Origin: Pleodorina starrii
Taxonomy: Eukaryota > Chlorophyta > Chlorophyceae > Chlamydomonadales > Volvocaceae
Reading direction: 5' to 3'
Length of the DNA stretch: 64,000 nucleotides
Assembly (NCBI GenBank): GCA_030267565.1
Contig: BRXU01000001.1
Location: forward strand, 10,023,001-10,087,000
Positions 36,060 through 48,000 of the stretch are shown here, in pieces; within the stretch, counting starts at the first letter, position 1, and each line of letters opens with the position of its first letter. Below the pieces are notes generated by a model that saw only the letters and a program-made list of their open reading frames with translations, did not search any database and was not told where the DNA came from. The position numbers and the translations under genes were made by a program.

Positions 36060-36542
36060 TGTCACGACACACAGCGTAATTGACACAGCGTGTCAAAAGC
36101 CTGGATTGTACGATCTACACCAGGAAACCCCTCCTCGGTCAAGGATGGGGGAACGCCGCGGAATCTACTCCGGAAGACGGGATCTGAGTGCCGTCACTCC
36201 GGCGATCACTGCCTGAGCGGGAGCTGAGTGCCGCTCATGATCCAAGTACGGCAGGATCCCTAAGCCCGGCTACGATAGAAAGGCCCGGTCAGGCCTGCCC
36301 AACAAGCTCGAGTCACCTTTACCAGTCTGCAATACGAATGCAGATGTCCTTGGCCGCTAGATTCAGTCATATATGGGGGGAGTTGCGGGAACCCCGTCTA
36401 GCGGTACGCGGCGTGGGTTCGAATCACACGGCCGGCCACTGGTGAGGTGTTCCCCACGAAAAACCCAGTTCGGGGTTTCTGGTGTGGGGGGGTTGGGCGC
36501 GGAGCACTACCCGATGTGTCAGAGACGCATTGTGTCGTGACA
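36060..36542. mobile_element. Small terminal-inverted-repeat element, copy 2 (483 bp, longest)
   Basis: Same 12-bp terminal inverted repeats as copy 1, joined to copy 1 by a 2-bp GC spacer, which makes a 26-bp perfect palindrome at 36046-36071. It carries an extra segment at about 36388-36516 that is partly missing from both neighbours. Confidence 0.8.
36388..36516. other. Extra segment of copy 2 with a tRNA B-box-like motif
   Basis: GGTTCGAATC at 36416-36425 matches the T-loop/B-box core of tRNA genes, but no A box, acceptor stem or complete cloverleaf could be found. It could be a relict of a tRNA-derived sequence or chance. Confidence 0.3.
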
Positions 36543-36544
36543 GC

Positions 36545-36902
36545 TGTCACGACACACAGCGTAATTGACACAGCGTGTCGAAAGCCTGGATTGTACGGTC
36601 TACACCAGGAAACCCCTCCTCGGTCAAGGATGGGGGAACGCCGCGGAATCTACTCCGGAAGACGGGATCTGAGTGCCGTCACTCCGGCGATCACTGCCTG
36701 AGCGGGAGCTGAGTGCCGCTCATGATCCAAGTACGGCAGGATCCCTAAGCCCGGCTACGATAGAAAGGCCCGGTCAGGCCTGCCCAACAAGCTCGAGTCA
36801 CCTTTACCAGTCTGCAGTACGGATGCAGATGTCCTTGGCCGCTAGATTCAGTCATATATGGTTGCACTACCCGATGTGTCAGAGACGCATTGTGTCGTGA
36901 CA
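36545..36902. mobile_element. Small terminal-inverted-repeat element, copy 3 (358 bp)
   Basis: Same 12-bp terminal inverted repeats, again joined by a GC spacer (palindrome at 36531-36556). It lacks a different internal stretch from copy 1, with the junction near 36861. It is followed by CCTT at 36903-36906. Confidence 0.8.
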
Positions 36903-37312
36903 CCTTTGAACGAGTCGGTTCCGGTCAACAACCATGGACCCATTCAGACAGCGGATTGCCGCCGGTGCATACCGTTCATGATGCTGCTGTCGCGGCCGAA
37001 GCGCCCAGCTGTCATCTGGCCAAGGTCCGGGCCTTTAGCTCCCGGCTGCTGCCGCTGCGCCGCCGTTTCCGGGGCACACCACCACACCTCGCCATCATGG
37101 CACCTCGGGGCCTGACTCGGCTTCCCCTCTCTGTAATACCCGATCCATTCACGACGCGGCGAGCATCGCTGGCGGGCTGGAGAGGGGAGGGGAGGGGCTG
37201 TATTTACGCGCAAAGGAGGCGGTGTGAACGCTGTGTGAAGCCGGGGTGCGGCAGGGTTTGGGGGACAGCCGAGGGCGGCGCCGTGCCTCGCCTCGAGCGG
37301 TGTGCGATCCAC

Positions 37313-37335
37313 GGGTTATCCACGTATAGGCCGGA
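37313..37335 (-). repeat. Family C intronic repeat outside any annotated gene
   Basis: GGTTATCCACGTATAGGCC is the reverse complement of the CTATACGTGGATAACC core that otherwise lies in introns in this window. Confidence 0.6.
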
Positions 37336-37526
37336 GCCCGTGGACGGTAACGTATCAAAAGAAACCTTCCTACCTGCAAAAGAAAAACGAGGTAAACTTG
37401 CAAGGGGAGGAGGGAGGGTGTGCCGGTAGGTCGGTAGGTAGGTGCACGGGTTCTCGTGGCTGGGCTGCTTCAGAACGCCAACCGACGACATGCATGCCCC
37501 AAAGCCACCGAGGCGCCGTCGTCCTG

Positions 37527-37564
<38 letters not shown>
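37527..37564. repeat. (GAT)n microsatellite
   Basis: About twelve perfect GAT units in the intergenic region upstream of the channel gene. Confidence 0.97.
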
Positions 37565-38586
37565 TTACAAGCTTCAACGAGCTCGTACGGCTCAAACGAA
37601 CCCGGAGGCTCATGAACTGCTTCAGCCACGCAGAAAAGCATACGAAAACAAGACGTCCTGTGGCCTGGTGCCAAGCAGCCCACGGTCGTACGGTCACGGT
37701 CTCATTTTTCGCGGGTTTGTTCCTTCAGTAAATGGGGTTAGAGTGGACCCAGAGTATAGCCGGTGGTGCTTGCTGAATTCCAGGTCGCTGCGGGCATAAA
37801 GTCCTGAGCCCTCTGTAACCACCACACACACAGGGACGCTACCCTCTAGGCCTTGCATGGAGCTCAAAGCCAGGAAGTCAGCATGCAACACATAAAATAG
37901 AATATCAGATGACGTTCTAATTCGGATAGGGTGGGCAAAACGCCCCTAGAAGCGTGCCAGCGCAAAACCCACAGGAGGAGGCCTAGCTATTGGTTGGGTA
38001 TCACTTTTGTTGTGGGCTTCATAACGTGCTAAACTCTTCCACCAGGGCCATATGTTTCTGCAGTATGATTGTCGCAGTGGCGTTGTACTTCGTTGCCTTT
38101 CCACAAGCGGTTTTCCACTGGTCGGAATGTACTTCCGAGTACGATTTTACACGGTTGTGGTGTGCACGGTTTCTCAGTCACTGTGTCTATTACACAACAC
38201 GATTTTATGGCCCTGTATCTGTATACAAAATGTTTCTCGATTAGCGTTACTCTTCCAACGGCGCTGGCCTTGGCCAACCTTCCTAACCTCTCGCCTTGGA
38301 AGGAACATACTTCATTAAATATTATGTACAACGTGCGCTACCATTGACTGGGGTGCCGCATAGGCCGCGCCTGGTGGGGCACGGCCCTGGGGCATGGCGG
38401 AGCGAGAGGGGGGCTTGCCTCGCCACGGGCGCAATGGACTTTCTAACATGCCGCTGGGTACAACCGATGTTAGGTCTCCAGCTGGAGCGCCCCAAGGTTG
38501 GAGGCCCAGGTCAGCGGCTTGCTCTGCGTGTCGGACTCCCGGCGGCAGTGCTTTAGGCACAATTTTACTTTGAATTAAACTACGTT

Positions 38587-41155
38587 ATGCGCGGCTGTAG
38601 GGGTAGCGAGGGTTACGCCGAACCAGCGGCAAGGGCAGGGAAAGCGTCCCAGCTGTTTGAGGCTTTGCGTGCGGAAAATCCCGACGTCAACGACGAGGAC
38701 TTGCTGACTGGAACAAATTATCATGAGCGACAGCGGAGGTTCTTGCAAGAGAAGCAGCGGCAGAGGGTAATGGAGCGACTCGAGCGGAGGGCAGGTAAGG
38801 CGGATATGCGCTTGTGAAAAGGGGGGCAATGCAGACTAATCTCCCTGGCCGGGAAAGAGCTTGCGTCCCTGGCTGTGCGAAGCTCCGGAGCCTCCGCTTC
38901 CCGGAAAAAGTCGTCCATGCGAGTCGGTTGTCGTTAGGGCTCGTTTGACCGATGTGCAGCCGTGTCTGTCGCAGATACTGGAGCACCATCGCCTTTCCAC
39001 GGCGGCAGCAGGCCGAGCGGCACCTTCACTGAGACAGACGGAGCGGACAACCGAGCCAGCCTCGACCGCAGGGACGCAGTCCCAGGCAGAAGCAGTGGAG
39101 AGCGCAGGAGCTTGGACCGCAACAGCGTTGAAGGCACTCGCCGCAGCCGCGAGCACCACCGTACCAGCCGCGAGCAGCAGCGACGCAGCCGGGAGGAGCA
39201 GCGGCGCAGCCGAGAGGAGCAGCGGCGGAGCCAGGAGCACCAGCGGGGCAGCAGGGACGGCCCGGGCGGGCCACGGGCAGCAGCGGCGCCGGCGCCGACG
39301 CCAGCAGCAGCAGCTCCCATAGGCGTAGAAGCCTCGGGCAACTCATGGACCGTCACGCACCGCCGCAACGCGCCCGGCGGCCCGCCGCCCGCCGCCAGCG
39401 GCGGCGGCGATGGCGCCACCGTCGCCGCCGCCGCCGGCCGCAGCAGCACCGACGCGGGCGGCGGCGGCGGTGGCGGCTCGTCTCTCTGGACCGCCTCTGC
39501 CTCGCCGACGCCTCCGCGAAACAGCACTGATGTGGGTGGCAGGCCGTCCACGGACGCGGCGGGCGGGGCCGGCCAACCCCAGGTGCAGAGCGCGGCAGGG
39601 GGTCGCTCGGGCTTGGGGCCCACCGCTGCCGCTGCCCCCGTGGCGGCTCCCGGCCGCCGGCTAGCCGTGATGGCCTCCATCACGGAGGACGACCTCCTTG
39701 CGGCCGCCAGCGCCCTCGCCGCAGTGGAGGTGGCGACCGCGGCGCCGCCGCCGCGGGGTGGCCCGCCACCAGATGTCGCGGCGGGGGGGGAGGAGGCCCG
39801 AGCCGGCAGGGGAGACGCGGCGGGCGGCGGCGACGCGCCGCGGCAGCGGGGGGTTCCAGCGCCGGCGCCGCAGGCGCCCTCCTCGCCCGCCACCGCCTCG
39901 CGGCGCCGGCCCGATAGCGCCGCCAGCGATGGTGACATGCGTGTCGGTGCTGAGCCCTCGGACGGCAGTCGGACGGCGGCGCGGGGTCCCGGGCAGCCGT
40001 ACGCCGACGCCGCCGGGTCGCTCGCTGCCAAGACGCCGGCGCCGGACCACCCGGGACCCCGCGCCGGAGGCGCGGCCGAGGGCGCGGGCGGCTGCATGGG
40101 TGGCGGCGGCGCGGCAGGGTCGTTGGCGGCGCTGGGTCTGGTGGAGGTGGAGCCCCTCTGTGACCACATCCAGCGCGACGAAGAGCGCTCCGTCTCGCAC
40201 CCGCGCGCCTCTGATGCATCAGCAGCAGCGGCGCGAGCGGGTGAGGCACGGCCAGGCAGGCCGGAGGGCGCGCCGCGCGGCCCGCCGCGCGGCGGCGCCG
40301 GAGAGCGCACCCTGACCAACGAGACGATGGCCACTTACGAGGACTTTGGCGACCTGGCGCGGTTCAGCCTGCCGCGGCAGTGGGCCATCCGGCTGTGCGC
40401 CAACCCGGACTTTGAGATGGTCGTCACGGCCATCATCTTCGCCAACTGCATCACGCTGTGCCTGTTTGATCCGCGCCAGCCGGAGCACCAGGGAACCAAC
40501 CAGAAGCTGTTCTGGGCGGGTGAGTCGCCAGCCGGGCTGGGCCGGGTCGGGCGGAGGCAGCAGGATCGGAGGGCCGGCGGGGTACGGCAGCAAGGGCGCT
40601 GCGGGTTGGAGCGAGCTCGCTGGGGGCGGCGGTTGGGGTCCAGCACCGAGGCGCTCCTCGCCGGCCGGCGGTGGAGTGTCCGGGGCGGGGAACGGAACCT
40701 CGGGCCGTCGACGTTTTGCGCGCATGCGCTTTGGAAGCGGCATCAGTGGCACCCAGCATCAGTGGCTGGCGCAGGCATCTGAAATGTGGCGAGCGTCGAC
40801 GGCGTTGGCGGTCGCGATGCCACGCCGCCGCCCCTACGGTCCCCCGCCCCCGCCCCCTGACCCGGCCCACTGGTTGCCTCTTGCCTGTTGCCAGGCTGCC
40901 AGCCAGCGGCCCGACCTCGCACTCGCACGCGCACGGCCACACTCCGTCCCCTACAGCCCCTCCTGCCTGCCCGGGCCGCCTGGGCCGCCTGGGCCTGCCT
41001 TCCTCCCGTCTCGGATACCCTCCTCTCGATTCACTTTCATTGCGCCTCCGCCTCGCGCCTCGTCCCATGCCTTGTCCCACGTCCACTCGCAACTCCGCCG
41101 CCGCTGCTGCTGCTGCTGCTACCGCTCCTGTTGCTGATGCTGCCGCTGCTGCTAC

Positions 41156-41189
<34 letters not shown>

Positions 41190-44100
41190 ACCGCTCCTGT
41201 TGCTGCTGCTACCGCTGCTGCTGTTGCTGCTACCGCTGCTGCTGTTGCTGCTACCGCTGCTGCTGTTGCTGATGCTACCGCTCCTGTTTCTGCTGCTGCC
41301 CTGTTCAGAGCTGGCCTTCAACGTGTGCTTCTCCATCGAGATGCTGCTGCGGGTGGTGTCCATGGGCTCACCCTGGGCTTACATCCGCCGGCCCTGGAAC
41401 CAGTTCGACTGCGTAAGTCTTCAGGCGTCCTGTACACGCGCACGCGCGCCGCCACCTCCCCCCGCACTTCCCCCGCCACCCTGCCTGACGGCTGGCACGG
41501 CTGCCGACGCGCGGACCTGGCTGCCGGCCTCCCGGCTTGGGGTATTTGCTGTGTGGAGGGCTGGGAGGCCGGCAACACGTGCAGCTCCCAGCCCGTGGCG
41601 CCATGCAGCGCAGCCTGGTTGCACAGCAGCACCAGCAGCAGCTACGTGACAATGGGTTTGTCGCCACCGCCACCGCGGCACCACCGTGCCAGTCCGCCGG
41701 CTCCATCGCCGCCGGCGCGCGGCTTCCTGGCGGTCCCCCGGTTGCTCCCGCTCCCATGGGGTTGGTTGTCTGACAGCCCCCGCCGCGCCACACCGCACCG
41801 CGCGCCGCGGCGTGACGGGAACGGGATGGGATGGGATGGTACAAACGGCGTGGGCGGGACGCGTGCTGGCGTGGCTGCTTCCCTGAGGTCGCTCGGCCGG
41901 GGTCGGCTCGGCTTGCGTGCCAACCCCCTTCCCGCCCTGCCGGCTCTGCCCGCCTTCCCTTACCCGTCTGTGCTCACACTCCCCCGCACGCCTTAATCCC
42001 CATGCGCCTCCGGCACTCTGCGTTGGCTGCGGCGTCGCCGCCCCGCCCCCCCCCCGCAGTTCATGGTTGTGGCGGGCTACACGGTGTTTGTGCCCGGCAA
42101 CTCCTCCGCCGTCAACGCCATTCGGGCGCTGCGTGCGCTGCGTCCGCTGCGCACCATCACGCGGTTTGAGTCGCTGCGCGGCGTCATCGTGTGCTTCCTG
42201 GAGGTGGGTGTGCATGTATGTATTAGGGGGGATTAGAGAAAGGGAGGGGTTCGGGAGGTGAGGGAGTGGGGCCATGGGCGGGAGGTGAGGGAGGGAGGCG
42301 AGGGATGTAGGGAGGGTTGCCCTGGTCGGGAGGTACGTGGGTGGGTGGGTGGTAATAAAGACCAACTAAGCAAAGTGATCTGGGTCGGGCGGATGGTTGG
42401 GGTGAATGAGTGGTGGGCAGGTGGCCCCGCCGTGCTGGGACACGCTGCCGTGACCTGGCGCCCTCCCTCCCTCCCTCCCTCGGTAAGGTTTCAGGTATGT
42501 TCGGTGAGTATTGCTGGCTTCTGGGTCCGTTCGCTAACGCCGTCTCCTCCTCCTTCTCCGCTGCGGTATTTTCTTTTTACCCCCCTCCCCCTCACCGCCC
42601 CTCACCAGCCCCCTTGACGCATCGCACTCTCACCACCCCCCTCCACACCCGACCCCACCCCACCCGCCGCACGCCCCAGGCCATCCCGCTGCTGGCTTCC
42701 GTGGGCGGCCTGCTCATCTTCTTCATCTTCATATACGCGGTGGCGGCGGTGCAGCTCTTTCCAAAGACCTACCACTGGGTGAGAGTAGAGGGCGGGGGAG
42801 CGCCCGATGAGGGCAGGCGAGGCGCGGTGGCAGGGGCACCTTGCAGCGCTGCTGCTACGCAGTCCGGGCTGCTGCCCGCATGACGCCACTGGCGCGCCTG
42901 CCCGTGCCTGCCTGCTGGTTGCATAAGGCACTGCTGGCTGAAAAAAAGATACCGCAGCGGAGACGTAGACGGCGTTAGCGAACGGACCCGGCTGGGTGAG
43001 GGGTGCGGCCTGCGGTTCTGCTGCCTGATGCTGCTGCTGCTGCTGCTGCTGCCACTGCTGTGTGCCGTGTTTGCAGACGTGTCTTGACAGCAAGGGGGTC
43101 CCGCTGGACATGGGTGACGACCCCGACATGTTTGGCTGCGGCGGCAGCGGCCATTGCCCTGCCAACTATACCTGCACGGTGGGTGGGTGGGGGGGTAGAT
43201 GTGGTCGGGTTGGGGGAAGGGGCTTGGGGGGCGATAGAGACGAAACCGCAGCGGCGGTGTGGGTCGCCGGGTGAGTGGCTGGGCTGGGTGGGCGGCGGGG
43301 GGGGGGGGTTAAGCACCGCTACCGGATTACATTTGGGCTTCATGGGCTTGCTTGGTTGTCTTGGTGCATGGCGGCTGCAGCCAGTGATACCAGCTTCGCT
43401 CTGCATACACAACATCATACACGCCCCCTCCCCACCATCCATTGATATACCCCCCACCCCACCCCACCCCAACCCCCACCCCACCCCACCCCCCCGGGCC
43501 GCTCTGTGCAGTTGCTGGACAAGCAGCACGCGGTGAACGTGGCCGGCTTCGGGAACACGGGTCTGGCCATGCTCAGTGTGTGGCAGGCGCTGACGCTGAC
43601 GGGCTGGGTGTTCATGATGTACCGCACCATTGACGCCTACTCGCTGGTGGCGGTCATATACTACGTGACGCTCGTCTTCATAGGCGCATACTTTGTGGTG
43701 GGTGGGTGTGGGGGGGGCGGAGGTGACGGGGAGGGGGAGGGTGGAGGCGGCGTACGGTCGAGCTACTACCGGCCGGCAGGCAGCGACCTGACTTGACTTA
43801 CTCGGCCCCGAATGGGACCCCCAGCTTTGCAGTACTCCTTACAGCCATTCTACTCTGCGGTACTCTGCGGTTCTCATCGCTCTGGACTTCGTAAAATACA
43901 GTTGGGGGCTTCATGGTCTTCTTTGGTTTTTCGGTGCCGTGTTTGCTGCACCCCCCAGTGGTACCAATCTTGCTCTGCGTCCATACACAAGGCCCCCCCC
44001 AAACCTTCCACCTTCCTGCCCCATGCTACAGCGTCCGCAGGATTCCCTGTCTGTTTCCTTCTTGCATTACACCCTTCAACACCCCCCCCCCCGGGCCCCG

Positions 44101-44770
44101 CCCTGCCCTCCTCCTTGACTAACCCCCCTATTCCCCCCCCCCCGGGCTTCTTGTTTCATTCTTGACAAATTCACTGTTTCATTCTTGACTAACCCCCCTA
44201 TTATTCATTCTTGACAAATTCACTGTTTCATTCTTGACGAATTCACTCTTCACCCAACCCACCCGCCCCCCAACCCACCCGCGCAGTTGAACTTGTTCCT
44301 GGCCGTGCTCAAGATCAAATTCGCCAAGGCGCAGACGCTCTTCCACAACCAGCTTGTGCTGCAGCGCTCCCGAGCCCGCCGCAACACCCTCATGACCCTC
44401 ATGTCCAAGGTGCAGTCCAAGTGGACGCAGTACAGCGAACGGCGCTCCGCCGCCTCGCTGCTCAACTCCAAGCTGAGCTCCGCCATCAGCAGCAGAATGA
44501 GCTCGGGGGGGCGCGGCTCGGGACCGCCGTCGCCGCGCATGAGCGACGCGCAGCTGCAGCTGCCGGCGCCGCCGGCGCCGGCGCCGGCGCCGCCGGCAGG
44601 CGCGAGCACGCAAGGGCAGCTGTCCGGGGGGACGCAGCTGCTGCAAATCAGCGGAGGGCAGCTGCTGAGCGTGGGGAGCGAGTGCGGGGAGTTGCAGGAC
44701 TCGGACTTTGGCGGCGGCGGCGGCGGAGGAGGAGGAGGAGGAGGAGGAGGAGGCGAGAAGAGGGAGGGCG

Positions 44771-44802
<32 letters not shown>

Positions 44803-45014
44803 GCGAAGGGGGAGGAGCGGACGCAAGCGGGAGCGGGAATGGGAGGGGCGCAGGGGCAGGCGGGGGGCGGCGGCGGGGGTGTGAGGGAGGGCGGCGGCGC
44901 CGCCGCCGCCTCTGCCACCGCCGCGGCGGACGGGCTCCGGTACGACGAGTCCAGCAAGAGCTGGGGCAGCACTTCGCAGGACGGCGCGCTCCCGCCGCCG
45001 CAGGCGGCGGCGGC

Positions 45015-45052
<38 letters not shown>

Positions 45053-48000
45053 GTGCGGGCCTTCTGGGCTCTCAGGGCTCCCGGCTCCGCGTCACTGTGC
45101 TGGCGACGGAGTGTACGGACTCCGACCGCAACTCCCTGTCGAGGATGGACAGCACGGACGCCGCCGTCGCCAGCAGCGGCGGCGGCGGCTCGGCGGCGTC
45201 GCGGGCGCCCGCCCGCCCGGCGCTGATCAACACCAACACCAAGAACTCGTCTCAGTCCAACCGCGCGCGCTCCATGCGGGCAGTGTCCTTCCGTCAGCGA
45301 GAACCCATGGTGATGCAGTTGCGAGCCGCCGCCGCCGGCGGCGGCGGCGGCGGCGGGGGCGGCACAAACATGGCCGCCGCCGCGGCCGCCGCCGCCGCCG
45401 GCGGCGTCGCGGAGGCGTGCGAGGTCGGTTGTGTTGGCGGCGCCGACGCGGCGGCATGCAGCGCCCTGCTCGCCAAAGGAGGCGGCGGAGGCGGCGCGCT
45501 CGGGCTCGCGGAGAGGCCCCTGCGGCCGCCGTCGACGTCGTACAGTGCCTGGTTGCCGTCGTCGTACAGCGCCTGGTTGCCGTTGGCGCCGCATGGGACT
45601 CCGACGTCGTCGTCGTCGCCGCCGCCGTCGCCGCCGTCATCACCGCAGGCGCCGCGGAGGTGGAATCTCCGCAGCGCGCGGCGCGTGGCGCCCACTGGCG
45701 GCGGCGCCGCCGCCGCCGCCGGCGGCAGCGACAGTTGTGTCCCGGCGGGGAGTTCCGCGCCCGTTCACAGTTGGTACCTGCCTTGGACGCGGCCGCAGGC
45801 CGTTGCAGCGGCTGCTGCTGCATCTCCTAATGTCGCAGCCAACGCCGCCGCCGCTGGCGGCGGAGGGAGTGCAGCATGCGAGCGCCATCCCGACAGCGCA
45901 TTCCGGTCGCCGCCGCTGTGCCACCGGGACGCGGAGGGGCTGGCGGCGGCGGCGGCTCTTGCAGCCGGCAACGTCGCCGGCACCGGCGCCGCCGCCGGCG
46001 GCGCCCTCGCACTAATAAAGAGCACAACCAGACGGACTGAAATAAGCACCCCACGAGCGGCCTCCGCGCCTGATACTAGCTCGAGAATGGCGGCGGCGGC
46101 GCCGCCACCCGGGGCTCCGAAACCGCACGAGGCGGCCCAGCGCCCGCCCCGCCGCTGCGCGGGCCCCGGGCCGGTGGCGGAGGCCGTCCGCTTCACGGGC
46201 GGCGAGGAGGACGAGTTGGGCAGTAAGGGCAGTGGCGGGAGCGCCCCGGCCATCGCCGGGGCCCCTGCCACCGCTGCCAATGCTACTACTAAAGCTGCTA
46301 CAAGCCATACGAGTACTTCTATTACTGCTACTGCTACCACCATGCATAATATTGTTACTGGTTTCGGAGCCGGCGCCGCCGCCTCGACGTCCGGGACGCC
46401 CGTGACAGCCCTCGTCAAGGTGACCGCCCCCTGCGGCAGCGACTCCGGCTCACAGACCCTGGCCCACAGCTCCCGCGCCGGCCCCGCTGCCGGCGCGGAG
46501 GAGATCTGCGGCCGGGCCGCGTCGGTGTCCGCATCGGCGGCGGGGGCCGAGGCGCCGTGGCGGCCGGAGCGCCAGCGGACGGCGGAGAGCGCGGCGGCGG
46601 CGGCGGAGGGGCGGACGGGCACGGGGGCTATCCGGCAGATCAGCGGCCGGTGCGCCACCGGCGGCGGCGGCGGCGGTAGGGGCGTGGAGGAGCGCACCTA
46701 CAGCGCCGCGCCCTCCTCCATGGGTGCCACCAATGTGGCCATGATCGTGATGAGCGCCGCCGAGTTTGACGAGTGAGTGCGAGAGCGTGTGTGTGCGAGA
46801 GCGTGTGTGTGAGTGTGTGTGTGTGTGGGGGGGATAAGGGCGCCTCGGAGGCGATGGGTTGTCAGTATGCGGTGTAGGCTAGGTGCGTGGGTGGGTTGGA
46901 GGGTGGTGGGGGAGCAGCGTGGGGGGGGCAGGAGGGGGGAGGGGCTGCGCATCAGCGGCGGCGCTAGCTGATGGCGGGGCGGGGCGGGGCGTGACCACAG
47001 GGCGCCTGCCTCCCCTCCCCCTTCCCCTGGTTGCCCTAGGGTTCTAGGGGGCTGGTTGCTGCAACCACCAATGCGACCGGTCCAGCTTATTGCGCGTTGA
47101 CCTAGGAAAACACCTCTCCCACCTCCCGGTATCGTTATTGTCATGTACTTTCCCCCTTTTCCCCCCCCCCCCCCAGGTTCGTGGCCGACCACCCCTACCT
47201 GGAGCGTCAGGTGTTGCGGCTGCAGTACCGCACCCGCATATTCGTAAACCACTTTATCTTTAACCAGGTGGGGTGGGGTGGGGCGGCGGGTGGAGTGGGG
47301 ATTTGGTCTGTGGGAGGATTGGGGGCTGCGGGGCAGGAGGCGGGGCGGGTTTCAGGCCGAGCGGAAGGGGCGAAGATGACGGTGGGAGGGGAGGGAAGGG
47401 GAGGGAAGGGGAGGGGAGATTAGGGGGGCGCTGTGTCCGCGGGAGGTGTGGGTGTATTCGGGCAGTCAACCGATTGAAACGTGACCTGAACGGCGCTGCA
47501 CGAGCTCATGCTACCCCCCCTCCCCCCCCTTCCCCGTAGTCAGCCTGCCCTTTGGGGTTGTTTTTTCTCGTTTTTCCCACCCGCCCCCGTCCGCCCACGC
47601 CTCCCCCTCACGCCACCACCCCTACCCCTACCACCCCACACATGCACACACACGCACATACACACACACGCCCCTTCCCTCCCCCGCCCCGTCGTCCTCC
47701 CCCCCTTGCGCCCCCCCCTGCCCCCCCCCCCGGGCCCTGTCGGCAGGTGTTCATGCTGCTCATCTTCATCAACACGGTTCTCCTGGCCATGGAGTACGAC
47801 AACCAGCCCCACTCGCTGACCCGCTTCCTCTCTACCTCCAATTTTGTGCTGACGGCGCTGTTTACGGCGGAGATGATTGTCAAGCTCTTCGGCCTGGGCT
47901 TCTGGGATTACATTCGGGTGCGGCGGTGGAGGGAGGGGAGGGGACAGGGGAAAGGTGAAAGGGGAGGGGAAAAGGGTGGGGGAGGGGGAGGGGTCGGAAG

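Larger units (their letters stand above)
36903..38586. other. Upstream region of the channel gene, no supportable coding gene
   Basis: Becomes AT-richer from about 37,700 onward, as expected of a promoter and 5' UTR. A family C intronic repeat lies in reverse orientation at 37313-37335, and a (GAT)n repeat at 37527-37564. An open frame at 37990-38244 has no recognisable motif. An in-frame TAG precedes the channel start codon at about 38551. Confidence 0.5.

Noticed and set aside
36411..36430. Complete tRNA gene at the B-box-like motif
   Set aside because: No A box, anticodon arm or acceptor stem could be folded around it.
35830..36900. Three near-identical short open frames (MPSLRRSLPERELS...)
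   Set aside because: They are the same stretch of the tandem inverted-repeat element read three times; no evidence of coding.
37990..38244. 84-codon plus-strand open frame upstream of the channel gene
   Set aside because: Aromatic-rich but without homology I can name; sits in the AT-richer probable promoter and has no splice link to exon 1.
38934..40334. 466-codon minus-strand open frame
   Set aside because: Antisense shadow of channel exon 2, whose frame carries the S1 segment and joins in phase to exon 3.
44179..45594. 471-codon minus-strand open frame
   Set aside because: Mirror of the channel's I-II linker exon; Arg/Ala-rich antisense frames are expected opposite GC-rich codons.
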